Source of the DNA: Podospora comata
Taxonomy: Eukaryota > Ascomycota > Sordariomycetes > Sordariales > Podosporaceae
Direction: 5' to 3'
Assembly: GCA_017354895.1 (NCBI GenBank)
Contig: CP071494.1
Span: 4,402,001-4,466,000, forward strand
Length of the DNA stretch: 64,000 bases
Shown here: positions 13,292 to 24,041 of the stretch, one piece after another
How positions within the stretch are numbered: position 1 is the first letter of the stretch
Layout of the letters: every line of letters begins with the position of its first letter
Notes under the pieces: model-generated
Seen by the model: only the letters and a program-made list of their open reading frames with translations
What the model was told of the DNA's origin: nothing
Database searches by the model: none
Made by a program: the position numbers and the translations under genes

Positions 13292-14379
13292 GAGATGGGG
13301 GCTTGGGTGGATGTGGGGGAAGGGGTTTGGAGGAAGGTGTATAGGTGGAACGGGAGACCTGGGAAGAGGACGACGGGGCAGAAAGAGCAGAGCTACATGA
13401 AGGTGGCGAAGTGGAGCAAGAGGTTGGACAAGGCCACGCCGTAGGGGAGGTACGTGACGGTCTGCATACCGGAGGTGAGGAACCATCATCAGCTGCCTTG
13501 CAAGGTCCTCAATGGGGATGGTACACCTCGGAAGGTTGAGGAGGGGGAAGTTGGCGAGTTGGATGAGCTTGTGCAGAGCCTGTACCTCATCTTGCCGCGG
13601 CGGAGAAGACAGAAGCCGTTTAATCACTGTATGAATAATAAGAACGTGACGGTGCTGTAGACAGCGGGTGGGGGAAGAGAGGGCAATAGAGATAAAACTA
13701 GCGGTTGTAGTGTAAATCAACAAGGGTATATTCATACGGCATGCCCTGGAGAAAGATAACTGGTGCTGCGAGTCTGTAAAACTTGTAGTTGTGGTTAACT
13801 TGCAGAAGAACGTAGTCCTCGAAAAATAGTTGATAGGCCTCAAAGATAGCTGGGATGCATGACTTGCTTTTGCAGTGCCAGTTTTGTTGGTAGAGGAATA
13901 GAGAAAGATCATGATAAAAGCGGTGGTGTGATAAGCAAGTGTCTAAAGGAGAGGGGGAATGGTTGGAGGGAGTGTATTACCTAAATTGTACATTCATTAC
14001 AGTCACATACCATACCAAGAATGCTTCCAACATCTCTATCAAATTCCTGTCATGTTAAAAAGCATCGCAGGCACTGCCGAGTCACCGCGGTATCTCAATA
14101 TTTCTGAATGTTTTTGTTTTTGTTTTTCTTGACTAATTTTGCTACTTTACACGACAAAACAAACTGGAATCAAAGAACTTTATTCTGGACGCAGTAGCAA
14201 GTGTCTAGCTTAGTCGACGCTCATCAGCGACCTGACTATTGGCGATATCAAATCACACATGAACCAAATGGGCTCAGAACCCGTCCCGTAATTCCTCGTC
14301 CAACCCATTCATCAGTCATGTCCCATAGTCTAGCACACCACCTCTGCCGGCCCGGAATGCGCTTGAAATTTTTGGTTGT
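13292..14379. other. Convergent intergenic region
   Basis: 1.09 kb between the convergent HAD gene and eEF1B-gamma; the two 3' UTRs lie here. The long reading frame on the minus strand across 12887-13912 is an antisense shadow of the HAD coding exon. Confidence 0.6.
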
Positions 14380-15993
14380 TTATTTGAAGACCTTGCCAGA
14401 GGCGTGGGGGTACTCCTTGCCGTTCTCGACAATGGGCTTCTCCCAGGTCCACTGAGCATCCACGTACTCGCGGTCCTCGGGCTTGGAGGGGTCGAGCTTG
14501 GTGAACTCGTAGCTCTCATAATCGGGAGCGACGTCAAAGACGGGGACGTAGTCGTCACCGCGGATGACGAAAGCACCCTCGATGATGGAGTCGTTGTTGG
14601 TGCCGTAGACGGAGGCGCAGCCGAAGAGGTACTTGCGGGAAGCCTCGAGGCGGGTGTTAAGGCCACCGATGAGGTTGTTGGACATGAAAGTCAGGGTAAG
14701 CTCATCGTTGTACTTGTAACGGCACTTCCAGATGGAGTACTCGTTGAAGGGAACGTTCTCCCAGAACCACTTGAGGGCCTCGGGGGTGTCAACGTTGGAG
14801 TACTGACGCTTCCACTCATCAAGAGGGAAGGTGGCCTTGGGAAGGGCCTCAAGGGGGTGCTTGGATTTGGGGGCCTCAGCGGGCTCCTCGGCAGCAGGAG
14901 CAGCGGGCTTAGGGGCAGCCTTGGGGACAGCGGGCTTGGGAGCCTCAACCTTCTTGGGAGCGACGTTGGTCAACTTGGGGGCATCAAGAAGAGCGAACTC
15001 GGGGGCAACAGCCGAGTAGATGGGCTGGTTGTAGACAGTAGAGTACCAACGGGTGACGTTGGGGTACTTTTGCTGGAACTCCTTGCCGAAGAAGTACTCG
15101 AAGCCGCGGGCGATCAAGCCAGTGGCGAAGAGATCGGCGAGGGTGATGCGCTCACCGACAAGGTAAGTGTTGTTGGCGAGGTGAGCATCGACAACGGCGA
15201 TGACGGCGAGAGTCTCCTTCTCAGCCTCGTCAACAGCCTTCTTGTTGTAGGTGGTCTTGCCAAGGAGAGGGCGGAACCAGTTGCCGAGCTTGGGGAGGAC
15301 CTCGCTGTTGAAGAAGGACATCCACTTGAGGATGGAAGCATAGCTGCAAACATGACATGTTAGCAATCTGGTTTGCGGTGTATTCCGAGTCTGGGTTTTG
15401 ACTTACTCCTGCTTGGTCTTGCCGAGTAGAGTGGTCTTCTCGTTCTGGGAGGTGACTGTATCATCTGTTAGCTACAGGCATCCAGACCCATATTGCTAAA
15501 GCAGACAAAGAAGTGAGAAAAGAAAGCAATCAGAAGTTAGAAACCAGTTCAACACGGTTATTCAGATAGGGATAACTGTTAAAGAATGTCTAGGTCATCA
15601 GGTTGTAGAGGGCAGGAGAGGCTACACCGGACAGGATGTCGCCAAAGGGAGCTGGGAATGGAAAGCGGGGCAATATCGCCATCGAAGCCTGAATACCACG
15701 TACCATAGATGGCGATGGCAATGCATTCGGTGAGAGTGAAGCCGTCAGCGCCAACGAAGGCGGGGACCTTCTTGAGGGGGTTGGCCTTGGTGAACTCCTC
15801 GGTAGGCTGGGCGAGGTCAGTCTCAACCTCCTGGAGGTCGAGGCCGTTGGCCTTCGCGACGGCGCGGATGGCCGTGGAGCGGGGGTTGCCCTGAGTCACC
15901 CCATCATGTTAGTTATTGAGCAGCCTTCACAGAAAGGACATCTCTAGCGGGAGATGGGCTCACCGGGTATGTGAAGAGCTTTCCGAATGCCAT
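14380..15993 (-). CDS. TEF4: Translation elongation factor eEF1B gamma
   Basis: Four exons, 15993-15964, 15890-15704, 15455-15407 and 15343-14380; introns 73, 248 and 63 bp; 409 aa. It begins MAFGKLFTYP and carries an N-terminal GST fold (about 1-215, with NPLKKVPAFVGADGFTLTE and ITLADLFATGLIARGFEYFF). A Lys/Ala/Pro linker follows (about 220-260), then the conserved EF1G C-terminal domain (about 260-409: FPLDEWKRQYSN, WFWENVPF, GCASVYG, WTWEKP). It is the scaffold subunit of the eEF1B complex that recharges eEF1A with GTP. Intron 2 is more than three times the usual length and contains a C/D snoRNA (see separate entry). It is divergent from uS9m over 391 bp. In yeast two paralogues exist (TEF3-like CAM1 and TEF4); the symbol is by analogy. 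Confidence 0.95.
15528..15604 (-). ncRNA. snR38: Intronic C/D box snoRNA, snR38-like
   Basis: It lies in the 248 bp second intron of eEF1B-gamma. On the minus strand: box C TGATGA at 15600-15595, box D' CTGA at 15565-15562, a box C'-like GTGTTGA at 15555-15549, and box D CTGA at 15533-15530. Just upstream of D', 15578-15568 reads CAGTTATCCCT, an 11 nt perfect complement of the conserved 25S rRNA stretch AGGGATAACTG near the peptidyl-transferase centre. The fifth base before D' pairs with the middle G of that GGG. From memory, yeast snR38 methylates G2815 here and is itself encoded in the intron of TEF4, the eEF1B-gamma gene, so host and guide agree. The closing stem is weak (CAA/TTG), and the base before TGATGA is C instead of a purine; ends are approximate. 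Confidence 0.85.
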
Positions 15994-16384
15994 CTTTGCT
16001 GCGGTGCTAGCTGTCTGGCTGGATGTGAAGATTCGGAGAGGGGAATTGGGTTGGAGGGGAGTCAAGGCGACAATGTGCGAAGGGTAATAAAATTTATCTG
16101 GCGGGGTAGATTGTTCTGGTGGGGTGTGTCCCTGCTGCTTTGCTAAGCCATTTCTGGCAGGCAGTGAATACATGCGGGCGTGTGTGCGGGACACTGGGTG
16201 CTCAGGCCACGCTGCCCAACCCGCGAGGCTGAGAGGTCGATGCCCGCCACTTTGTGACGGGTATGGAAAGAGGTGGCCCGAGCTCCCGGCTCAATCACCA
16301 ACGACTGGAAAAATTCCTGCGGTTGTTCCGTGGCGAGCTCCCGGCAGGCCGACACCCTCCGATGGGAGATAGCACCACGCGATA
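15994..16384. promoter_or_regulatory. Divergent eEF1B-gamma / uS9m promoter
   Basis: 391 bp lie between the start codons of a cytosolic translation factor and a mitochondrial ribosomal protein; it must serve both. No specific factor site is recognised. Confidence 0.6.
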
Positions 16385-17378
16385 ATGGCTTCAATACCAA
16401 CAACAAGACGAGGGCTCGCCGCCGCCATGCGGGGAGCCATGAGACCTCGGTCTCTCGAGCAACAATTTCAGGCACTGCGACTAAACGCCAAGGGTTCTAG
16501 GTGCCTGTCCACCCAGTCCTTCCAGGCCGCTCCCGAGATCGATTCTGTGAAGCTCGAGGGCACGATTCGAGCCAGACACGCCCGCGCGGTACCAGTATCA
16601 CCATCCTACTTCTCGCGCACATCGCGGTTCAACGACAGCTATCTCGCCCTCGACAAGCTGCTCAGGATCTACGGAAATCTCCCCACCATTCCCGCCAACG
16701 CCGTCGAGCGCGTGTCTTGGAAGACCCTGGACGATTTCAGACATGCCGTCGGTGAACAGGTCAAGGCAACCGACTATGTAAAGTGCCTCGCCATCGTGAA
16801 GCGGTTACATCAGATTCACCCGAAAATCAAGCCTGCCCCGGTTATTCAGGCGTTGAACGACTTCAAGCGGAGTGTCCAGGCCTTCAGCAACGAAACTGTC
16901 AAGAAAACGCTTGATAAGTACGGGCGGTCTTTGGGCAGCGGCAGGAGGAAATCGTCTTCGGCCCGGGCTTGGCTTGTGGAGGGCAATGGGGAGGTTCTGG
17001 TCAATGGCAAGACCCTCGCGGATTATTTCGGACGGGTTCATGATCGCGAGAGTGCCGTCTGGGCGCTCCATGCCACTGGTCGCATGGACAAATACAATGT
17101 TTGGGCACGCGTGGAAGGAGGCGGTACCACAGGGCAGGCGGAGGCCCTTACGTTGGCCATTTCAAGAGCTCTCATGGTTCATGAGCCTGCTCTGAAACCT
17201 GCATTGAGAAGAGGCAAGTGCTGGCATGGGTGGCTTCACACTGGTTCCGGTTTTATGGGATATATGCTGACTGGTGTTTACTGTAGCTGGTTGTGTCACA
17301 CGCGATCCAAGAAGGGTGGAGAGAAAGAAGCATGGCCGCGTGAAGGCGAGAAAGAGACCTGCGTGGGTCAAGAGATAG
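16385..17378 (+). CDS. MRPS9: Mitochondrial small ribosomal subunit protein uS9m
   Basis: Two exons, 16385-17213 and 17287-17378; 306 aa. The first about 45 residues (MASIPTTRRGLAAAMRGAMR and on) are a basic, acid-free mitochondrial presequence. The C-terminal S9 domain (about 190-306) carries ARAWLVEGNGEVLVNGKTLADYF, GGGTTGQAEALTLAISRAL and, after the splice, the basic tail CVTRDPRRVERKKHGRVKARK ending in KR, the tail that reaches the ribosomal P site in the family. The intron (17214-17286, 73 bp) starts with GCAAGT, not GT, and ends CTGTAG, with a branch-like GCTGAC 20 bases before its end. Without this GC-AG splice the conserved tail is lost, so I am confident in it. Confidence 0.95.
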
Positions 17379-20300
17379 AGCGGTTTAGTGGAAGCATTGA
17401 GCTGTCTTGGGTTTCGCATAACGGATCGAGCCTGGGCAGGGTGCTGCCCCAGTTTTTCTCTATATGTAAGCCTGACTTCTGTAACAACCAAACTACCAAC
17501 CATAGATGCGACTCAAGGGCTTGCTCGCACGGGCACTCCCATAACTGTACAATACAAAGCCATCGGGGCCCTCCGGTTTATAGAACACAACGTGCCCAGT
17601 CAGTCAAGGAGGGAAGGACAAGGCATCTATAACGAGCCATACTATGCCTGAGAGGTCTCGGCAGGTCAGCCAACACGGCACGCCGCCGAACATGAGGCGA
17701 CGAGGAGAGCCAGTGAGAACTCGGTTTGCTAACCGGAGGTGCTGCTCGGGCGGAAGGAAATGGGACAGAAACGTGGCAAGCCCTCGGTCCGCATGGCTTC
17801 TGCCCCTGCTCATAACCCAGTCTCCGGCTTGACGATTGGCTCTCGGTCAAACCATGTCGGCGACTTGTTGATTTTGGGAGACGGGATATATGAGCCGCAC
17901 GAACGTGTTTCCAATTGTCCACGGCTTTTGCTAGGTATAGGACCACGATCCCCCTGACTGTCAAAACTAGACCATGCAGCGACCCACCAAAGTGCGACGA
18001 TGCGAACGGCCAGCCCGGGGGTAGAGAGAAAACAACATATGAACGACTTGGTGTTGATGTGTTCTATATTACGTTGCTCTGCGGTCACCAGAGTTAGTGA
18101 CTGTTTGCCCTCCGGCAACGGCTTGCTTTCCACTGATCCGCGGTTTCATTCCGCCGTTGAGGAAGAACAGGTGGGCTGCCGCCTCGCACAGACATTGTGG
18201 CTTGACTAGTTGTCACACAAGGCTTCGAGAAGGGGGTTCCCGAGGTGTATATGGGATGTTCGTAGTGTTGGGATGTTCCATGTGAGCTGATGCAAATCAC
18301 ATGGCTTACGACTCACCTCAGATTCCAACCTCGATATTCTGTTGTCATCTTTAAAACACACTCAAACACAAAAGCCCAATGAGGAAGTCGCATGCTCAAC
18401 AAGGTAAACCGTTACACCATGTCGAGGGTCCGGAGTTAGTCCAGTGCGATGACAGCTGAAAGGACAGAATTGCCTAGTTGATCCAGAGCTAGGTAGAGGC
18501 TAGTGTAGATGACGCCGAGTGCCGGATATGTTTAGAACGGATCATCTACAGGATCTGGTGCCAGTACGACGTTTGTGATTCAGACTCACCAACAGCATCA
18601 ATTTTAGGTGATCTACAAAAACATTCAGCTTCCTAGTGTTGGAGATCGACGACCACTTGAATCCAAACCTGGTGATGTCGCAGTCCCGCAATGTTTCCAA
18701 AGTCGTGAAGCATCATGAGCTGAATCGAAGACGCCCCCATCGCATGTCAACTCCGAAATCAGCCTGCCTTCAAACCGAGTCAACAACGGACGAGTGGATG
18801 CCCCTCGTCGGCTCACGCTCTCGAAGCGGATGATAGAAGTGAGGCATATCCGCGCCAGAAAAAAAAACAAAGGTTCGCAGCTGGTTCATCATGCAATGCA
18901 TCTCTGTCGAACGTCGTTGAGTACCAGCGGCCGTGTTGTCATGCGCAACAGGTAGTGGAAGTACATCGCGGCCTCGGCAAAGGGGGTTCCAGAAGCTGCC
19001 GCAATACAGCCTCTGATTGGGCGGCAACGGCTTCTTGGCTGGCTTTGGGCCAACCCCCCGGTCAGATACGACGCGGTGCATGCGAGCACAGACAGGGATC
19101 TACCTCGCATCTCTGGACTCTGTTTGACGACATTCCACCCCTTCCCCTGGCATCTTTAAGTCAACGACATGGATCCGGGATCCATGAGCCCTCCTTCATT
19201 ATAACAGATATACTAACCTAATGCACGACAGCACCGCTGTACCAGTACCTGTGGCCCAACCAACCAAGTGCCGACCTCTATCTCCGCCCAAGGGAAGAAA
19301 AAAAAGTCAGTTCTGCTCTGTCGGAGGTGGTTGCACCTATGGCACCCATGCCCTGCACGAGGCGTGGGAGACATGGAAGCAGCAGTAGGGCAATAATGGG
19401 AAGGGTAATTGTCATTGATCTCTTCTCTTGCTATTTAGCTATGTAGGATCCAACGCTCAGACAGTGGATTTCAACAGCCTTTTCCATTCCTTCAAACAAA
19501 TGGATATCGGGCCGGCCCAATGCGTTCTGGCGGGAGTTTCGAGATGGGAAGGGTTAGGACCGAAAAAACACTCATCTTCTTCCATCCTGTTCTGCGCTGC
19601 TGAGGTAGCCCAGGTGCTGCAGCCGCTACACGCGTTAGTGGAGAGAACATCCTGCAGGCACTCCGGCTCCTTTCACCACCACCGCGAGGTGTAAATATTC
19701 TCTCAGCCAAGAACTTGGACACTGACTGATTCATTCAGTGATTCGTGGGTCCCCTTTTTTTTTTTTACGCCGGCAGTTGCTTTTTTCCTCCCACAAGAGT
19801 ACCAACCGCAAGTCCGCAGCAGCCCGACAGCTTAGCGGCTGGCACTTGTGAGACATTTGAAGCATCTGCCCTTTCCCTTGGGACCAGGGAAGGAAGTACT
19901 TGCCAAACCGGGCGACGTGACGGTCTCAAACAGAGCGATGATTTGACGCACCCTCAGTGAGTGAGTTCCAGGGCCAGAGCCCTGGTTCCATCTGGTCGTT
20001 GACCCAGGCATGACGAATGTAGAGGGAAGGTGTGGTCCACTTTAAAAACCTGCCATTTTGGGACGGCACGTTTTTCACGTCCAGCGAGAGAGGGTCTTGC
20101 TGTGAGGCCGGGAGGGCAGGGCAGGGCAGCCAGTGGAATTGTTTTCTCTGGAGATCATTACGCTGGACACACCAACCTTTTTCCCGCCCATCGCGTCGTA
20201 CCGAACAACTGACCAAGGATGCCATAATACGGATTCAACGAACAGGCAGAGGTTTCCGCGCCAAGCATTCAGAGGTCGGCGCTCTTGTCGCTCGTTGTTT

Positions 20301-22765
20301 GATGTTGGCTCCAACGCTATCCAGGGTTCTCGGCATCTTTGTTCGTGCTGTCCAGGTCCCCATGCGAGCCAAGCTGTTTAGCACCATCGCCCATTAGGCC
20401 CTTTTACCTGTCATCATCAAGATCGGAGCCCCATCCGTTTTATTTTTCAGATTTCTCTTTCCATTACCTCAGAAGACCGGGTCTGCCAAAACCAAAACGC
20501 CATGCCGAGGCACGGGCCGACCATGCGGACCTGCAAGCTACCGAGTAACCAGGCAGAAGAGACAGATGGTTGAATCACCAATGAAAAGGAAAAAAACAAG
20601 AGGATGTTGCTGCACAGGAGAAACAAAAACGCAGACCGGTTTCGTTGCCAGACAAACGGTTCTTGGGGCATCGCTCAAGGGGTCTGGTCTACGGCCAATG
20701 TTTCGAACATTAAGACCGTTAGCCCGACATCTCGCCAGTCCCGGCCTCACCTTAGCTTCCGAGGCTATGATTGATCGGTTGACAATGACCTCGCCATTAG
20801 CACGGCCATTGCCCAAGTCTGTGACCGAGGGCAGGGGATTCTGTGACTTCTTTCTTTTCTCCCTACCGGTTTGTCTGACAATGGGTTATGGAATGAGCTT
20901 GAGTCCGGAGAGAACTGCTCGAGGACTCAGCATCAACTCTTTATTCGTCGATGCTACGGAGGGGGCATATCCCACACGCTCCGCTTGGTCAACACCACCG
21001 CAAAAGAAGTAAGCCATCGCCAATTCAGACGTCACACATCATCATTAGCGCGGCTCGGGTTCTACGTACGCCACAGATTCACATTCAGCCCGGCAAGCCT
21101 TCCGGATCCCAAGATCCACCGAGCCCCCTGTCTGCCCGCGATCCGATCCTGGCGCTGGAAAGGCGTCTCGCTTCGTGGGGGGGGTCGCCGTAGATCTCTC
21201 GGCCCTGCTTAAACCCCCAGTCCATCTGAACATTGTTTCTCGATACACACCTCACATAGCACCCCATGTGTGTCTTAAGCCAAGAGGTCCATTCTGTCTA
21301 GGTACGTCGCCCGTGGATCTAAAATGGCTGTGGGTGGGTGTGGAGAAGCGTCAAAGTCCTCCAGATCGACGAGGGACTAAAGAGGTACCTTGCCTTGCTA
21401 GTACCTCTATGTATACTCCATTGCCCAGCACCAAGCCGCACTTTTCTACCTTTGCCCTGTTGTTGAACTTTCTTTTTATTCTCTTGCGGCAACCTAGCTC
21501 GGCATTCACACTACATCTCCCTGCGCCTTCACCGGCCAGTCTTGGGAAGTATACACGCTAGTCTCTCTAAACAACCGACGATATCGCCGACACTGCTGTG
21601 CAGTTTGGAGTAGTCGCCGTTGTGGTTGTCTGCGCAGCCGCGCTTCTGCTGACCGTGCAGCCCGGTCTGAGTCCTGATACCCAAATCCACCTGCGAGCGA
21701 GCAAGCAAATTCTCGGGAGTCGTCTATATAAGACCCGAGCCGATTCGTCTCTAGTCCCGCAGTCTCCACGCACAACCAAACTCGGCGGTCCCTTGCCTTT
21801 GCTCTCTCTTCTTCCCGACCATCTGCTGCGACGACATCATCCAGCCATACAAGTTCTGGACCCCCCTCCGCTGATTCAGCAAGACTCGACCTCCTACACT
21901 GCGTTTCTGAGCTGTAGGTGAACGCGAGTCAGGCTTTCCGCAGCATTCTCGAAGCCCTTCAACAAGGCCAAAGCCTGGAGAGACTTGAACCTCGAAAGCC
22001 TTCGGCTTTGCAATTTTTGAAGCCTGTCAGTCTTTGACCCGGGGTCTTCCCAGCTGGTTCCCCTCCACCGTTGATCCATCGCCATCTCTCTCCGCTCGGA
22101 GCCAAGTTTCTCTCCCACACCGAACACCAGGTCCCTCCTTGCCCCTTCTGATACCGCAATCGGCGACTATCCAAGGCAAGATCCGTCCTGCCTTCGACTG
22201 GTCAAGTCCGTTCCATCTCCACTCTCGCGCGCAGAGCCCTCTTTAGCTCTTGCGGGACTTGTGGCCTCACCTCACCCGCTGTGGCAGAAAGAAAATCTAT
22301 CCGCGGGCTCTGAGCCTATCGTCGTCATCGAGAAAACACATCACGGCTGCGCCAGATATCACCCGGCGACCTACGGCTTCCCGCTTCACGGCTCTCGGCT
22401 GGATACTTCGAATTCACACGTTGGTAACACCACGGGTTCCAAGGGTCTGGAAACGCGGCGTCTTCTAATCGTTTTCACTGACGGCGTTGACACGTCCGTT
22501 TCCCCCTAGCGGTTGTTAGTTGATTTCCGTTGCGTTAGTGTTGCTGGCGCGCGCGTGCGGTCATCACTCCTTACCGCACCACCAAAGTTTTTTTCTCATT
22601 TTTCGACATCGAGATCTACCGGAGACACCTGTGGTCCGTGGCTGATCGACTCGCCAACAAAGCCGGGTCTTTTTTACCTCGCGCGTCTACTCCACTCTCT
22701 AGCGGGACACGGAGTGGACTCGGCAACACTTGGACTTCGCAGGCAGTTATTTCGACGTCAAGGGC
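17379..22765. other. Long intergenic/5'-leader region, no gene seen
   Basis: 5.4 kb. Reading frames are short (up to about 148 codons) and resemble no family. The last about 1.2 kb (21560-22765) is rich in CTCT/TCTCC tracts and lacks a clear coding frame, which fits a long 5' leader for the gene at 22766, possibly with upstream open frames. No transposon ends, RNA gene or tandem array recognised. Confidence 0.5.
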
Positions 22766-24041
22766 ATGGACGACTCTCGAGGCCAGAGGAGGCAGAATGA
22801 TCCGCCCACCTACAGCCGGCAACATCACCCCGCGCTGCAGGCGCAGGCAGGACAGGATCGGAGGTCATTTACGGGTACACAGAGGGATAGCAGGTTCCAG
22901 ACGACATCACTGAGTTCTTCGCCCGCCGGATCTTCCCGCGGAATGGGTGGTTCAGCCGGATACGGCGCTTACTACCAGGACTCAACAACGACCTCGTTCC
23001 CCGCGACGGCCATGACACAGGGCGCGCTGGGCTATCATCACTCTGCCGCTGACTACGGACAGCCAGACTCACGGCAAACACAGAGCTTTGCCGGCACGTA
23101 CAATCCATCCATGATGTACAACGTCCAGCAGGCAACAGGGGGGCAGAGTGCCGGCGTGTACGATGCGAGTCAACAGTTTTCCTCGCGGCAAGCCGCAGGT
23201 CTTCCAATGATGACGGATGTCACGGCCCCCTACTTCTCAAGCGAGCCAACCAATACCACATCCGCCCTCCAAGCCCAGGCGCAGACGTCAAGCACGCCAC
23301 AGGTATATCAGCAGCCGGGCTTGCATGGCTATTCCACCAGCAGCATGGCAGCCATTGGAGGAATCACTACGCAGACCACTCCTGCTGCGGAAGTCAGGAT
23401 GGAGGAAGAATATCCCGCCACAGGAGGGCTGGACGATGCATATGCGCAATACCAATCAGCGCTCAAGGGTATTTTCAAGGACATCCGAAATGGTGCTCTA
23501 GCCACTGCCGGAGAATCCCTTCTTCAGGTCTCGACTTGGCTTTTGGGACACGTTGTTGAACTAGGTAAGTCGGGTGAAACTTTTTCCACCCTGGGTCTCT
23601 CGAAACCTGCTTCTGACAGTGATCCCTTGCTCCAGGCCTCACGTCTGACGATCAGAATCTCCATGGCGAACGTATCAAGCTGTGGAACGACTTCAACTAT
23701 GCCTGGCTCGGTATGTTCCAGCGCCAGAAAGAAATGATGGAATCCGGACAGCAATTACAGCGCTCCCAAAGCCTAGTGCCGCAAGAAGAGCTGGAAAAGA
23801 TGGCCAAGGAGCTGATCAAGTATTGCGACAACATCGAGCGACATGGTCTGGTAGACTATCAGTACGGAGTATGGGAAGAGCAAATTATCGAAAGTACGTA
23901 TCACAACGGCCCCTTTTTGATCTAGCTACTTGATCACTAACCACCGCACCAGTCCTTGGAGAGTGCGTCGATCTTTACGAGTCGGCCAACGCCTCTGGCA
24001 GCAGCGGAGGCGAGGGATCCTCCAGCTCACGTCGGCGATGA
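22766..24041 (+). CDS. Conserved fungal protein of unknown function
   Basis: Three exons, 22766-23564, 23636-23893 and 23953-24041, with introns of 71 and 59 bp; 381 aa. Residues 1-220 are disordered and rich in Gln, Ser, Tyr and Gly. Residues about 230-360 form a helical block that looks strongly conserved in type: DDAYAQYQSALKGIFKDIRN, LLGHVVELGLTSDDQNLHGE, LWNDFNYAWLGMFQRQKEMM, and YCDNIERHGLVDYQYGVWEE. It ends in a Ser/Gly-rich tail with SSSSRRR. I believe this layout recurs in many filamentous ascomycetes, but I do not know a named function. A disordered activation-like head plus a helical body would suit a transcriptional or signalling adaptor; that is a guess. Unusually long non-coding DNA flanks it on both sides. 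Start is the Met opening MDDSRGQRRQ. Confidence 0.85.

Noticed and set aside
12887-13912. 341-codon minus-strand frame
   Set aside because: Antisense shadow of the HAD-protein coding exon and its 3' side; Arg/Pro/His-rich with no family resemblance.
14404-15363. 319-codon plus-strand frame
   Set aside because: Antisense shadow of the eEF1B-gamma main exon; Gly/Leu/Val-rich, typical of reverse reading of a codon-biased gene.
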